Made by a program: the position numbers and the translations under genes. Positions 26,695-36,098 of a stretch of 64,000 nucleotides of DNA are shown piece by piece. A model generated the notes under the pieces. It was not told where the DNA came from. It saw nothing but the letters and a program-made list of their open reading frames with translations, and made no database searches. Numbering within the stretch: the first letter of the stretch is position 1; every line of letters begins with the position of its first letter. The stretch comes from Exiguobacterium acetylicum DSM 20416 (GTDB lineage: Bacteria > Bacillota > Bacilli > Exiguobacteriales > Exiguobacteriaceae): assembly GCF_000702605.1 (NCBI RefSeq), contig NZ_JNIR01000001.1, positions 2,994,001 through 3,058,000 on the forward strand. The letters run 5' to 3'.

Positions 26695-28164
26695 ATGGTA
26701 TCTGCCCTCGAGCAACAAAGTACAAAGATTTTATCCCGTCTGATTGCAACGTTGATTACAATTGCGCATCCGTTGATTTTCGTATTTGCCCAAATGAATT
26801 ACGTTCCAATCAGTGTGTTCTATCAGTTTTTAGTCGGTGGTCTGATCTTGGCGGTCGCGTTGCTGGTCGGCAACCGGCTACTCGGACATCGTCCGAGTGG
26901 GAAATATGTTCAAGTGACATTAACGTATCTCGTCCTCGCCTTAGTTTTGATGACATTACCGTCCCCAATCATCTGGACGATTGCTTACCTTTATTTGACG
27001 ATTTCAATCGTCTATTTGATTCCGCGTCTCGTCGTTCTGGCTGGGATTTTCGGACTACTTGAAATGGCGTTATTCACAGCCAACGGAACGATTGTCTTTA
27101 CGAACACATTCGACTTGATCGTCGCGTATGTCATCTATTTGATGATCTTCTCAGCGGCTGTCTTCGTTGCCGTTTTTGGACGAAACGTCATGCAGGCAGT
27201 TCGTCAAGAACAAGAGCGATCGGAAGCTTACGCGGCAACGTCGCAAGTCGCCCTTGAGCAAACGGCAGCAACAGCAACGGAAGTAACGACGTTCACAGAA
27301 GAGATGAGTGAAACGGTCGACGCGGCGAAGGATTCTTTCAGTCAGGTTGATATGGCGATGCAACAGCTGGCACATGATGCAGCAGGAAGCGTCCAAGCGA
27401 TTCGTGAAATTCGCCAATTGAATGACCAGCAAGTCAACCGGATGGAGGATGTGACGGTTTCAGTCGATCGCGCCCTCGAGCGGAGTTCCTCATCGCGGAC
27501 AACCGCTGAACGAAGCAGGCAGACGATTGGTCTAGCTGGACAATCCTTGCAACAATTGACGACGAGCATGGATGAGTCGGTCACGTCGTTCGGACAGCTC
27601 GCTGGACGTTTCCAAGAAATCGTCGCGATTACGTCGAGCATTAATGCAATTGCGGCTCAGACAAACTTGCTCAGTCTTAACGCGTCGATCGAAGCAGCCC
27701 GCGCTGGTGAGTTCGGAAAAGGCTTCACGGTCGTCGCGCAAGAAATTCGCAACCTGTCAGCGCAGACGGCAGAAGCGTCAAAAGAAATCAATGCGATTAT
27801 CGAACGTGTCGATCAAGACGTCACACAAACCGGTAACTCGATTCATGCCAGTACGACACTGTTACGTGAGCAGGAAGAACGCATGGCAGAGAGTCAGTTA
27901 GCGTTGCAAACGATCGAAACAGATGCAACGGAAGTCGTTGGTTCGATCCAGTCGGCACAGACCCAGTTCGCGACGATGACGAACAGTCTTGTTGCTATCA
28001 CGACAGCAGCCGGTCAACTCGACACGTTCATGAACGCCTTGCTCGCACAAAGTGAGTCGTTATCCGGTCTGACACGTCACCAAGTCGGTCAGGTCATGGA
28101 ACTGCAACAGGCGATTCATGCCTTGAACGAGACGGCATCAACCCTTCAGCAAACGAATGGCTAA
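26695..28164 (+). CDS. Methyl-accepting chemotaxis protein with six-helix membrane sensor
   Basis: This is a 489-aa protein from ATG 26695 (AAGGAG ten bases upstream). The first 170 residues are about six membrane helices with only short loops and no extracytoplasmic ligand domain. A long signalling coiled coil then carries the conserved hairpin [23 protein letters not shown]. No HAMP domain is obvious. It probably senses something in or at the membrane and signals to CheA/CheW. There are no other chemotaxis genes nearby. Confidence 0.88.
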   Translation: MVSALEQQSTKILSRLIATLITIAHPLIFVFAQMNYVPISVFYQFLVGGLILAVALLVGNRLLGHRPSGKYVQVTLTYLVLALVLMTLPSPIIWTIAYLYLTISIVYLIPRLVVLAGIFGLLEMALFTANGTIVFTNTFDLIVAYVIYLMIFSAAVFVAVFGRNVMQAVRQEQERSEAYAATSQVALEQTAATATEVTTFTEEMSETVDAAKDSFSQVDMAMQQLAHDAAGSVQAIREIRQLNDQQVNRMEDVTVSVDRALERSSSSRTTAERSRQTIGLAGQSLQQLTTSMDESVTSFGQLAGRFQEIVAITSSINAIAAQTNLLSLNASIEAARAGEFGKGFTVVAQEIRNLSAQTAEASKEINAIIERVDQDVTQTGNSIHASTTLLREQEERMAESQLALQTIETDATEVVGSIQSAQTQFATMTNSLVAITTAAGQLDTFMNALLAQSESLSGLTRHQVGQVMELQQAIHALNETASTLQQTNG

Positions 28165-28168
28165 GAAA

Positions 28169-28200
28169 CAGCTCCTCATCGATCGATGGGGAGCTGTTGT
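28169..28200 (+). terminator. Probable terminator
   Basis: CAGCTCCTCATC (28169-28180) pairs with GATGGGGAGCTG (28185-28196). The T tail is weak. Confidence 0.5.
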
Positions 28201-28275
28201 GCATCTTCAGACTGTTTGTCGGTGGAACGGACGGGGAAGAAGATAGGGAACGAATATTGAAGGAGGAGTCAACGG

Positions 28276-29211
28276 ATGAAGGCAGCTTACATTGAACAGT
28301 ATGGTGGATCGGAACAATTCAAGGTTGGAGAACTGGAAAAGCCAGTCATCGGACCGGATGATGTCTTAATCGAAGTCTATGCCGCGAGTGTGAACCCGGT
28401 CGATTGGAAACTACGCGAAGGCTACTTGCGTCAGATGTTGAGCTACGAAATGCCGCTCGTCATCGGTTGGGACGTTGCTGGCGTGATTCAGGAAGTCGGA
28501 GCGAACGTCTCCGATCTTCAAGTCGGGGACGCTGTCTTCAGTCGTCCGGAAATCGCTCGTCAAGGGACGTATGCAGAGTACGTCGCAGTCGATGCGCATT
28601 TAGTTGTGAAAAAACCAGAATCGCTCAGTTTCGCAGAAGCAGCGTCTCTGCCACTCGTCTCGCATACAGCATGGCAGGTCATGTTCGAAGTGATGGATGC
28701 GAAGCCGGGTGACCGGATCTTCATTGGTGCCGGATCAGGGGGTGTCGGAACCGTCGCGATTCAACTCGCGAAAGCGAATGGTTTGTACGTTATTACGTCA
28801 ACAAGTACGAAAAACGTTGACTGGGTAAAAGCACTTGGAGCCGACGAAGTCATCGACTACAAACAGGAAAATCCGGCGGATCGTGTTCGCGACGTCGATT
28901 TTGTATTCGATACAATGGGCGGCGACAAGCAAGGGGAACTGTATCAGATGCTGAAGCCGAACGGCATGCTCGTCTCGATTTCTACACCACCGGATGAAGA
29001 GCAAGCGAAGCAACATAATGCACGATCTGCATATGTCTTCATGCAACCGACCGGTGAACGTTTGCGGCATATCGCTAAAGCGGTCGAGCGTGGCGAGCTA
29101 CAACCTGTCGTTGATCGGATTTTTGATCTGGATCAAATCAAGGAAGCACATGATTATGGCGAAGAAGGGCACGCAAAAGGAAAAATCGTCATCCGGGTCA
29201 AAGGAGAATAA
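28276..29211 (+). CDS. NADP-dependent MDR/quinone-oxidoreductase-like protein
   Basis: This 311-aa medium-chain dehydrogenase/reductase lacks the zinc ligands. It has NPVDWKLREG and GWDVAGVIQEVG near the N-terminus and a Rossmann site GAGSGGVGTVAIQLAK (about residues 152-167). Such proteins reduce quinones or enals with NADPH. GGAGG precedes the ATG and a perfect hairpin terminates the gene. The exact substrate is unknown. Confidence 0.88.
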   Translation: MKAAYIEQYGGSEQFKVGELEKPVIGPDDVLIEVYAASVNPVDWKLREGYLRQMLSYEMPLVIGWDVAGVIQEVGANVSDLQVGDAVFSRPEIARQGTYAEYVAVDAHLVVKKPESLSFAEAASLPLVSHTAWQVMFEVMDAKPGDRIFIGAGSGGVGTVAIQLAKANGLYVITSTSTKNVDWVKALGADEVIDYKQENPADRVRDVDFVFDTMGGDKQGELYQMLKPNGMLVSISTPPDEEQAKQHNARSAYVFMQPTGERLRHIAKAVERGELQPVVDRIFDLDQIKEAHDYGEEGHAKGKIVIRVKGE

Positions 29212-29220
29212 GGAGCAAGA

Positions 29221-29248
29221 GAGCGCTGAATTCAGCGCTCTTTTTTTT
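29221..29248 (+). terminator. Terminator
   Basis: The perfect palindrome GAGCGCTGAATTCAGCGCTC (29221-29240) is followed by eight Ts. Confidence 0.88.
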
Positions 29249-29380
29249 GTGTTGTCAATCTATTTTTCTAACCTGAAACAAAAAAAGACCTGGTTAAAAA
29301 AGTGTAAAGGATAAGGGGTTGCTTCTTCCTATACTAGGGCTATCAGACGTGAGTCAGCCACATTAAAAGGAGGAAGTAAC

Positions 29381-29965
29381 ATGAAAAAAGGATTGAAGTG
29401 GGCAGGAATTATCGTGATTGGCGCAGTCATTCTCGGGAATCTAGGAGATGACGAAGAACAAGGAGCACCGGAGAAAAAAGTAGAGGTCGAACAAGAAGCA
29501 GTCAAATCAGAAGCAAAACCCGTGAAAGCAAAAGCAGCGGCGAAGCCGGTCAAGAAAACCTATGGCATCAACGATCAGGTGAAGGTCGGGAAACTGACGT
29601 ATGTCGTCAATGACGTCAAGATGGTCGATTCGTTGTCGAACGTCCTCGGCGAAAAGAAAACGTCAGGACAATTCTTAGTCATCGGGTTGACGATTCTAAA
29701 TGGAGACAAGGAAGAACGGTTCGTCGACAGCAATATGTTTAAAGTCAATGTCGGCGATACGGAATACTCAGCCGATACGGAACTTGATCTCTATGCAAAT
29801 GAAGACGGGATGGGCTTCTTCTTAGAGACGATCAATCCGAACATCGAAAAAACCGGCAATATCGTCTTTGAATTACCGAAACATGTCAAAAATCCAATGC
29901 TTGAAGTCTCATCTGGCTTTGGCTGGGCAGGTGGACAATCGAAGGAGATTCAATTGACACGATGA
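29381..29965 (+). CDS. Membrane-anchored DUF4352 protein
   Basis: This 194-aa protein has an N-terminal hydrophobic anchor (residues 4-20) without a lipobox Cys. A charged, Ala/Lys/Glu-rich linker follows (about 24-62), then a beta-rich telokin-like DUF4352 domain with the KTSGQFLVIGLTILNGDKEE core. It should sit on the outer face of the membrane. Its function is not known. AAAGGAGG precedes the ATG. Confidence 0.82.
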   Translation: MKKGLKWAGIIVIGAVILGNLGDDEEQGAPEKKVEVEQEAVKSEAKPVKAKAAAKPVKKTYGINDQVKVGKLTYVVNDVKMVDSLSNVLGEKKTSGQFLVIGLTILNGDKEERFVDSNMFKVNVGDTEYSADTELDLYANEDGMGFFLETINPNIEKTGNIVFELPKHVKNPMLEVSSGFGWAGGQSKEIQLTR

Positions 29966-29976
29966 TTAGTGAGCAG

Positions 29977-30014
29977 ACAAAGGAGTAGCGGGCAAATGCC
30001 TGCTACTCCTTTGT
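29977..30014. terminator. Bidirectional terminator
   Basis: An 18-bp perfect stem (29977-29994 with 29997-30014) lies between convergent genes. Confidence 0.82.
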
Positions 30015-30016
30015 CG

Positions 30017-30799
30017 TTATCGTTTTAATTGTTGGATCGAGAGTTCAGGCGTTAATCGATCGAGTAAAGCGAGCGTCTCTGGATGAGAGGCAAGCGTCTG
30101 GTCGAGCGCGTTTCGTTCAGTTTCTAAACAAGCCAAATAACGTTGAGCCGCTTCAGCGTGCGTTGCGGGTGTCAGGACGTCATAGATTGCTTCAAGCGCA
30201 AAGCGTGGATGGTCTGGCAATGTCGTCGGAATCGTCTTTAATCCGAGTTGCGCTCGTTCAGGAACATGATGATGGAGTAATACTTTTGCGAACTTAATCA
30301 AGGCGCTACGGAGCATCTCGACTGCCCATAAGTCATTTCCCCGAGCTGCTGCTTTTTTATATTGAAACAAGAACCAGACAGCATCGATTGCTTCATCGGT
30401 CGCTTCTTGAGCAGAAAGTGTTAAGTCACATGTATCGGTAAAGTCCGTCAACTGTTCTTGTGGATCATACAAGACGCGCAATTGATCCTTGTGGTTCAGC
30501 GAATCGAGCGTCACCGTGAATAAATCGATATGTAGGAGATCATCATAGACGACGATCATTTGTGGTGCGATGATGTCGATCTCATCTTTCCAGATGATTG
30601 AACGATAAGTAGAAAGATGGGACAAACGACGCGATAAGAATTTTGTTTGACGTTCTTCTGAGACGAGACAGTACAAATCGATGTCTGAATGAACATCTTC
30701 TTCTCCCCGCCCGAAGGATCCTTTCAAGAAGATGGCTTCGACTGCAGGATCTTGTTTGAGTCGAGCAACCAGTTGCTCGATCGCATGAAGTTGATGCAT
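30017..30799 (-). CDS. Nucleotidyltransferase-fold protein
   Basis: This 260-aa protein begins with a DNA polymerase beta-type nucleotidyltransferase site, KGSFGRGEEDVHSDIDLY (GS and D-x-D, about residues 26-43). A helical C-terminal domain follows, as in aminoglycoside or lincosamide nucleotidyltransferases. It probably transfers a nucleotide to a small molecule, but the target is not apparent and it should not be called a resistance gene from this alone. AAGGA precedes the ATG. Confidence 0.78.
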   Translation of the reverse strand: MHQLHAIEQLVARLKQDPAVEAIFLKGSFGRGEEDVHSDIDLYCLVSEERQTKFLSRRLSHLSTYRSIIWKDEIDIIAPQMIVVYDDLLHIDLFTVTLDSLNHKDQLRVLYDPQEQLTDFTDTCDLTLSAQEATDEAIDAVWFLFQYKKAAARGNDLWAVEMLRSALIKFAKVLLHHHVPERAQLGLKTIPTTLPDHPRFALEAIYDVLTPATHAEAAQRYLACLETERNALDQTLASHPETLALLDRLTPELSIQQLKR

Positions 30800-30902
30800 A
30801 GGAACTCATTCCTTTCCAAAAACAGAAGTCTATTACGTCAGTATACGTGATAATAGACAGTTTATTCCATAAAAAATGAGAAATCGCATCGGAATGGACT
30901 TC

Positions 30903-31253
30903 TCATTGTGAAGTAGACGTAAGTTTGTCTTTATTTTCGAGATGGATGACGTGTTGTTCGCCCCATGCATTGATGGCGTCAAGAACGGGGATAAGTGTCC
31001 GTCCATAGTCCGTTAGAGAATACTCAACGCGTGGCGGGACTTCCTGATAAATCTCGCGATGAACGATGTCGTTCAGTTCAAGTTCACGCAGTTGAGCCGT
31101 CAGCATTTTTTGCGTAATGTTCGGCAATTGGCGTTTCAATTCACTGAAGCGGAGCGTTCCGTGTGTGATCAAGACGAGTAAAATCGACGGCTTCCATTTT
31201 CCGGTCAAGATTTCGAGCGCTGTCTCGACGCGACAGCTTGGTGTCTCTTCCAT
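30903..31253 (-). CDS. HxlR/DUF24-family regulator (CatR/YodB-like)
   Basis: This 116-aa winged-helix protein has the HxlR signature LTGKWKPSILLVL-THGTLRFSELKR and PPRVEYSLTDYG. A single N-terminal Cys (Cys7 in TPSCRVE) is placed as in the thiol-sensing regulators YodB and CatR. These respond to quinones and diamide in Bacillus. It is divergent from a CatE-like dioxygenase gene, the same pairing as CatR with catDE, so repression of that gene relieved by quinones is likely. Confidence 0.88.
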   Translation of the reverse strand: MEETPSCRVETALEILTGKWKPSILLVLITHGTLRFSELKRQLPNITQKMLTAQLRELELNDIVHREIYQEVPPRVEYSLTDYGRTLIPVLDAINAWGEQHVIHLENKDKLTSTSQ

Positions 31254-31271
31254 CGGTCTTCCTCCTTCATG

Positions 31272-31287
31272 GTATCGTTTAGGATAC
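31272..31287. promoter_or_regulatory. Candidate HxlR-family operator
   Basis: GTATC-GTTTAG-GATAC is an inverted repeat in the divergent promoter region between the HxlR regulator and the dioxygenase gene, where a shared operator is expected. Confidence 0.5.
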
Positions 31288-31374
31288 TATACCACTTATT
31301 CGTGCCTACTTCCGTTTCGATCGCTTCCGCGTAATAATAGGGGTACGAGCTATTTCATTGAAGGAGGAAACAAC

Positions 31375-32223
31375 ATGTCGATTCACCCACAGATTACACT
31401 CGGTCCTGTTCGTTTACGCGTCACGGATTTCGATCGTTCGATTTCATTTTATACAACGTCACTTGGATTACGTGTGCTGACGCAAACGGATCAGCTCACA
31501 GTTCTTGGCGCACAAGATACACCACTCGTTGAACTTGAAGTCCATCCGAATGCCCGTCGTTTCCCACCGAACTCGGTCGCCGGGTTATATCATTTTGCGA
31601 TTTTGCTACCGAACCGAAAAGAACTCGGTTTCGTCATCCGGAATTTGATCGAACAAGGGATCGAGATTGGTCAAGGCGACCATCTTGTCAGTGAAGCCTT
31701 TTACCTATCGGATCCAGATGGGAACGGAATTGAGATTTATGCCGATCGTCCACGTGAGACATGGACGTATGAAGCGAATGGGGACGTCAAGATGACGACG
31801 GATCCCGTTGATTGGCAAAGTATGCTCGTCGAAGCGGGAGAAGAAGATTGGTACGGCATGCCAAGCGATACGGTCATGGGACATGTCCATTTCCACGTCA
31901 AGACACTCGAAGCGGCGCGGTCATTTTATGTCGAGACGCTCGGCTTTGAAGTTGCCGCTGACGCTTCGCGGATGCGCGCGTTGTTCGTTGCTGCCGGTGG
32001 CTATCACCATCACATCGGTCTGAACGTCTGGTCTGGTGTCAACGCACCGACGAATCCGGAAGATGCGGTCGGACTCGTCTACTGGACGCTACGTTATCCG
32101 GATCAAGCGACGCTTCAAGCAACAATCGAGGCGTTGAAGTCTTCCACTTATACCGTTACCGATCAAGCAGGCGATGTCTATGTCACCGATGATGCTGGAA
32201 TTACCGCTCGATTAACAACGTAA
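31375..32223 (+). CDS. catE: VOC-superfamily dioxygenase, CatE-like
   Basis: The start is ATG 31375, with AAGGAGG upstream, giving 282 aa. There are two vicinal-oxygen-chelate domains, LGPVRLRVTDFDRSISFY and VMGHVHFHVKTLEAARSFY. Metal ligands are visible as His in YHFAILL, His in GHVHFHV and Glu in NGIEIYADRP. This matches Bacillus CatE, a catechol 2,3-dioxygenase for quinone/catechol detoxification. Its divergent HxlR neighbour supports this. Other glyoxalase-fold functions are possible. Confidence 0.85.
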   Translation: MSIHPQITLGPVRLRVTDFDRSISFYTTSLGLRVLTQTDQLTVLGAQDTPLVELEVHPNARRFPPNSVAGLYHFAILLPNRKELGFVIRNLIEQGIEIGQGDHLVSEAFYLSDPDGNGIEIYADRPRETWTYEANGDVKMTTDPVDWQSMLVEAGEEDWYGMPSDTVMGHVHFHVKTLEAARSFYVETLGFEVAADASRMRALFVAAGGYHHHIGLNVWSGVNAPTNPEDAVGLVYWTLRYPDQATLQATIEALKSSTYTVTDQAGDVYVTDDAGITARLTT

Positions 32224-32228
32224 CCAAA

Positions 32229-32267
32229 AAAATCCCCTTGCAGTGAAAACACTGTAAGGGGATTTTT
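32229..32267. terminator. Bidirectional terminator
   Basis: A 17-bp stem (32229-32245 with 32250-32266) with an AAAA loop, flanked by A and T runs, lies between convergent genes. Confidence 0.88.
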
Positions 32268-32270
32268 GGT

Positions 32271-33056
32271 TTACCGTGAAGACGACGTTGTATTACCGTC
32301 GTACCGGCTGATCAGTTCATACGGTCTGACTTTATATAAGGCATGCGGAAAGTAATGTGGATCCATCGCATCAAGCGTCCGCAACTGGAAGTGCTCCCGT
32401 TTGATATACTCACTCAGCGAGTCACGTGTCAGTGGGAAGAAGCCGACATCCGTCGTTTCGCCTTCTTGGGTCGCGAGTTCACCACCGACCGCTTTTCCAC
32501 GGAAGCAGACGCACAGGACATGGCTTGAGACATTTTGATAAATACCGGTGATACCATCGATTGAGACATCGACACCGGTCTCTTCTTTGACTTCGCGTTT
32601 GATGGCGTCAAGAATTGACTCATGATTCTCGACTTGTCCACCCGGCATCTCGTACGTATCACCACGATGCAGGTTACGGACGAGGAGAACTTCACCGGCA
32701 TCGTTCGTGATATACGCGGTCACGCTGACGATCGCGCGAGGGGGAGCATACGTACCGGTCGCTGTCATAAAATCTTCATACGATTTGATATAAAGGTTTT
32801 TGCCGAGGCGTGCGCGCTTCTCCATCGCTTCACGACGTAAGGCACTGTTGCGGACATCACGATCGACTTGTTCGAAGTGTTCGCGGTCACGGTATTCCCA
32901 GATGGCGATGACTTCATCTTCTGCTTCCGTCACCCAGCGCCCAACAAGACGGGCACCATGGCTGACTTGAAGCGGGTACAAATAGGTATGGAAAAACTCA
33001 GTGAATTCTTCTAGGCGTTCGGGACGAATCGTATAGGTCTTCCGGCGATGTAACAT
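32271..33056 (-). CDS. NIPSNAP-Nudix fusion protein
   Basis: This 261-aa protein has two domains. Residues about 1-100 form a NIPSNAP-type ferredoxin-like domain (RRKTYTIRPERLEEFTEFF, then VGRWVTE and VIAIWEYRDREHFEQ). Residues about 105-235 are a Nudix domain with the box GGQVENHESILDAIKREV and the following KEETGV. Both domains look intact and there is no signal peptide. The Nudix half should hydrolyse a nucleotide-linked compound, while NIPSNAP domains are small dimeric folds of uncertain role. The start is supported by AGGAGG. Confidence 0.85.
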   Translation of the reverse strand: MLHRRKTYTIRPERLEEFTEFFHTYLYPLQVSHGARLVGRWVTEAEDEVIAIWEYRDREHFEQVDRDVRNSALRREAMEKRARLGKNLYIKSYEDFMTATGTYAPPRAIVSVTAYITNDAGEVLLVRNLHRGDTYEMPGGQVENHESILDAIKREVKEETGVDVSIDGITGIYQNVSSHVLCVCFRGKAVGGELATQEGETTDVGFFPLTRDSLSEYIKREHFQLRTLDAMDPHYFPHALYKVRPYELISRYDGNTTSSSR

Positions 33057-33328
33057 GGAAATTCCTCCTATCAGATGAGCGTTCAGATGTACGTTGTACC
33101 CCTTCTCGAACGGATGGATGAAACCCTTTTTCTCGATGTAGGAAAAGAATGTTTTATGAATCGATTGCGTCTACATGTCATATGGTGTGAATGATTTTCA
33201 GTCATCGATGATGATTCATATTGATCGAAAAAGTAAAGCTAAAGAAGAACTTAAGAAATGGGTAGGGCTCAACTTCAGAAAAATCGGGGATACTGAATAT
33301 AGAGAGAAACAGAAAGAAGGGATACGTG

Positions 33329-33910
33329 ATGGATATCATGGCACTCGTCCGCCTGGCTGGCGGAATCATGTTCACCCCATTGTCGGACGATGTCTTGATG
33401 ATGAGTTTTGCGGCATTACGTTTACGGGAGGGAATGTACCCGGTCGTCATTTGGTTGACCGCATGGCCGGTTTTCTTCATTGCTTTTACATGGTTTTATT
33501 TACTTGCACGGTTCTTCCGTGAGATTCCGCTCGTCAAACGGTGGATGAAGTCACGTTTCTTGGAACGAGCAGAAACGATCATCGAACGACGCGGATTATG
33601 GGCGATTGGACTATCGTTCTTCTTACCCGGCGTCAGACATCCGATTCATTATGTCGCCGGACTTCTTGGTTATCCGTTACCACGCTATTTAGTGATGACG
33701 TTCTTAGCGGCAGGCGTTTATACCGGTCTTTGGACCTTTTTAATCGTCCGGATCGGAGAAGCCGTCACCTGGTCGGAACTGTGGAACTGGCTTCAGGTGA
33801 ATCCAGGAATCGTCGGCTCTGTCTTGATCATCGTAATCGGTATTGCCGTAATTGGTATCGTGCATCATCGGCGTCAAAAGGAATCAGTCGAGGAAAGTTC
33901 TTCAATATAA
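33329..33910 (+). CDS. DedA/VTT-family membrane protein
   Basis: This is a 193-aa protein from ATG 33329 (AAGGG seven bases upstream; GTG 33326 adjoins it). It has about five hydrophobic segments and the DedA/VTT motif region FxPGVRHPIHYVAGLLGYPLPRY, including the key Gly-x-Arg (PGVRHP). DedA proteins act in undecaprenyl-phosphate or phospholipid flipping and membrane-potential homeostasis. It has its own terminator. Confidence 0.85.
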   Translation: MDIMALVRLAGGIMFTPLSDDVLMMSFAALRLREGMYPVVIWLTAWPVFFIAFTWFYLLARFFREIPLVKRWMKSRFLERAETIIERRGLWAIGLSFFLPGVRHPIHYVAGLLGYPLPRYLVMTFLAAGVYTGLWTFLIVRIGEAVTWSELWNWLQVNPGIVGSVLIIVIGIAVIGIVHHRRQKESVEESSSI

Positions 33911-33927
33911 AAACATCACACGAGCAA

Positions 33928-33955
33928 GCGAATCCAGATCAGGATTCGCTTTTTT
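33928..33955 (+). terminator. Terminator
   Basis: GCGAATCC (33928-33935) pairs with GGATTCGC (33942-33949) followed by six Ts. Confidence 0.88.
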
Positions 33956-34122
33956 AGATGAAGTTTGATTTTATGAATAAAGATAGTTTTTTGAAATAAG
34001 AAGTAATCTACAAGAAAAGTGAAATCATTGTCAAAAAAAGACGTTTTTCACTTCTTAAAAGCTACGTGATTTACACACTGTATTGGCAATTTATCGTCAC
34101 AAGCAAGTGTCTGAAATTGGAT

Positions 34123-34136
34123 TGTAAACGCTTATA
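34123..34136 (+). promoter_or_regulatory. Possible CcpA cre site
   Basis: TGTAAACGCTTATA matches the cre consensus TGWAANCGNTNWCA at 13 of 14 positions. It overlaps a likely -10 (TATACT, 34133-34138) about 50 bases upstream of the PepSY gene, a position that would give repression. Confidence 0.5.
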
Positions 34137-34186
34137 CTAGGAGGTGTTCACAGAGTGGACATATTTATTATTAGAGGAGGATACAT

Positions 34187-35554
34187 ATGAATCTCATGCA
34201 GACAGAAGAGACGGTCAAAAAAGCACCGACTTCTTCTGCTTACCGGACGATTTGGCGGTGGCACTTTTATACTGGTATCATTTTTGCGCCGTTCCTCGTC
34301 ATGCTTGCTGTGACAGGATCCATTTATCTTTTTAAGCCGCAAATCGAAAACGTCCTGTATCAATCGTATTATGAAGTTACACCAAAAGCAGATCGCATCA
34401 CGGCAACGGAACAGATCGATCGCGTCAAAGCGAAGTATCCCGATGCACTCGTCACGTCGTACCGACCGGGTGAATCCGACAATCGATCCAGTGAAGTGAA
34501 GGTTTCGTCACCAGACATGTCGGCGACCGTCTTCGTCAATCCGTATTCCGGGAAAATCATCGGAACATTATCAGACGATGACCGGATCATGAATAAAATC
34601 GAAGAGATCCACGGAGAACTGATGGCGGGAACGACCGGCGACCGATTCGTTGAACTCGTTGCCTGTTGGGCAATCGTCTTGATCGTGACAGGATTATTCT
34701 TGTGGTTCCCGCGTAAAGAAAAAGGGGTGGCCGGCGTATTGTTTCCGCGATTGCGTCAAGGAAAGAAGCTATTTCGTCGTGATCTCCACGCCGTTCCGGC
34801 ATTCTGGATCACAGCAGGGATGCTGTTCCTGATCTTGACTGGCTTACCGTGGTCCGGTTTCTGGGGAGCAAACTTCCAGTCCCTCGTCACGAACCAAGGA
34901 CTGGGCTATCCCCCGTCCATCTGGGGTGGGGAGGCACCGACGTCAACGCTTCAAACGAAGGATATTGCGGAAGTCCCATGGGCTGCTGAAACACTTGATG
35001 TTCCGCAGTCAAAAGTCGAAGGAGCTGTTCCGGCTTCGATCGATGACATCGTTGCGATCGGTAAACAACAGGGAATGGACCCAAGCTTTAAAATTAGTAT
35101 TCCAAGCGATCCGAGCGGTGTTTATACACTGTCCGCGTATCCAGCGAAAGCACAGAATGAAGCGACGATCCATCTCGATCAATATTCCGGTGCCGTGCTC
35201 GCTGACTACCGTTATGACAACTATGGAGTCGTCGGTAAAATCGTCGCGACCGGAATCACGCTTCACAAAGGAACTGAATTCGGCTGGTTCAACCAATTGA
35301 TCAGTCTATTGATTTGTCTTGGAATCATTCTCGTAGCGGTCAGTGGTTTCTATCTCTGGTTGAAACGAAAACCAAGCACAGGAATGGGGGCACCGAAAGG
35401 ACCGAAAGCATTCATGTTGAAAGGATTCCTCGCTGTGCTTGTCGTGCTGGGAATCGTCTTCCCGCTCGTCGGTCTATCGTTGCTCGTCGTCTGGCTGGTC
35501 GATTTCCTCGTCATCCGTCGTATTCCGAGTGTAAGGAGGTTCTTCAATGCGTAA
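34187..35554 (+). CDS. PepSY-domain membrane protein (PepSY_TM family)
   Basis: This 455-aa protein has four membrane helices: WRWHFYTGIIFAPFLVMLAVTG, one near residue 160, one near 205 and one near 365, plus a hydrophobic C-terminus. It has two extracytoplasmic PepSY-like regions. The start is supported by AGAGGAGG. Relatives include iron-regulated membrane reductase-like proteins, and conserved histidines in the helices (WHFYTG; IHGEL; HAVP; LHKGTE) suggest haem or metal handling. It overlaps the next gene, a FixH-like lipoprotein, by eight bases. Confidence 0.85.
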   Translation: MNLMQTEETVKKAPTSSAYRTIWRWHFYTGIIFAPFLVMLAVTGSIYLFKPQIENVLYQSYYEVTPKADRITATEQIDRVKAKYPDALVTSYRPGESDNRSSEVKVSSPDMSATVFVNPYSGKIIGTLSDDDRIMNKIEEIHGELMAGTTGDRFVELVACWAIVLIVTGLFLWFPRKEKGVAGVLFPRLRQGKKLFRRDLHAVPAFWITAGMLFLILTGLPWSGFWGANFQSLVTNQGLGYPPSIWGGEAPTSTLQTKDIAEVPWAAETLDVPQSKVEGAVPASIDDIVAIGKQQGMDPSFKISIPSDPSGVYTLSAYPAKAQNEATIHLDQYSGAVLADYRYDNYGVVGKIVATGITLHKGTEFGWFNQLISLLICLGIILVAVSGFYLWLKRKPSTGMGAPKGPKAFMLKGFLAVLVVLGIVFPLVGLSLLVVWLVDFLVIRRIPSVRRFFNA

Positions 35555-36032
35555 ATCGATACAAACACTCATGCTCGGCGGACTGCTCGTCACGACGACG
35601 AGTCTTGCTGGCTGTGCGGTCGATTCCGATGCAGCAGAACAGTATGCCGTAGCTAAGCCGTTATCGATCAAAATGAATATCCCAAAGGACTTACAACCGG
35701 ATGCCAAGAAAAAGCAGACGTTTGAAGCAACAGTCTGGCGTGAAGCCGAACCGGTTCAAAAAGTCGATTATGTACATTTCGAAATCTGGAAAGCGGATGG
35801 AACAGTACGCTATAGTATGGAACCGGCAGAGGAGACAAAGCCAGGTGTCTATACGATTGCGAAGGCACTACCGAAATCCGGTTTGTATTATGTCAAAGCG
35901 CATGCAAGCAGTGAAGGTACGATGATCATGCCAACACGGCAGTTCATCGTCGGTGAGTTATCGAAAGAAGATTTAAAAATCTTACAAGGTGGAGCAAAAC
36001 CAGCTGGCGGAAGTAGCGGTCACCATCATTGA
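35547..36032 (+). CDS. FixH/YtkA-like lipoprotein
   Basis: This 161-aa protein has a lipoprotein signal peptide (lipobox SLAGC, Cys near residue 23) and a beta-sandwich region resembling the FixH/YtkA-like domain (VDYVHFEIWKADG, then GLYYVKAHASSEGTMIMP). A C-terminal tail ends in HHH. It should be anchored on the outer face of the membrane. The His tail and coupling to the PepSY gene suggest metal, perhaps copper or iron, but this is an inference. Confidence 0.82.
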   Translation: MRKSIQTLMLGGLLVTTTSLAGCAVDSDAAEQYAVAKPLSIKMNIPKDLQPDAKKKQTFEATVWREAEPVQKVDYVHFEIWKADGTVRYSMEPAEETKPGVYTIAKALPKSGLYYVKAHASSEGTMIMPTRQFIVGELSKEDLKILQGGAKPAGGSSGHHH

Positions 36033-36050
36033 AGAATAAGGAAATAAAAA

Positions 36051-36088
36051 ATGAGAGGGTGGAATACTATTCCGCCCTCTCATTTTTC
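36051..36088. terminator. Bidirectional terminator
   Basis: ATGAGAGGGTGGAAT (36051-36065) pairs with 36069-36083. There is an A run before and a T run after, so it serves both convergent genes. Confidence 0.88.
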
Positions 36089-36098
36089 GTATAGACGA

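Noticed and set aside
33175-33522. 115-codon plus-strand frame overlapping the DedA gene
   Set aside because: It lacks a domain and a good ribosome site, while the DedA frame has membrane helices and a motif.
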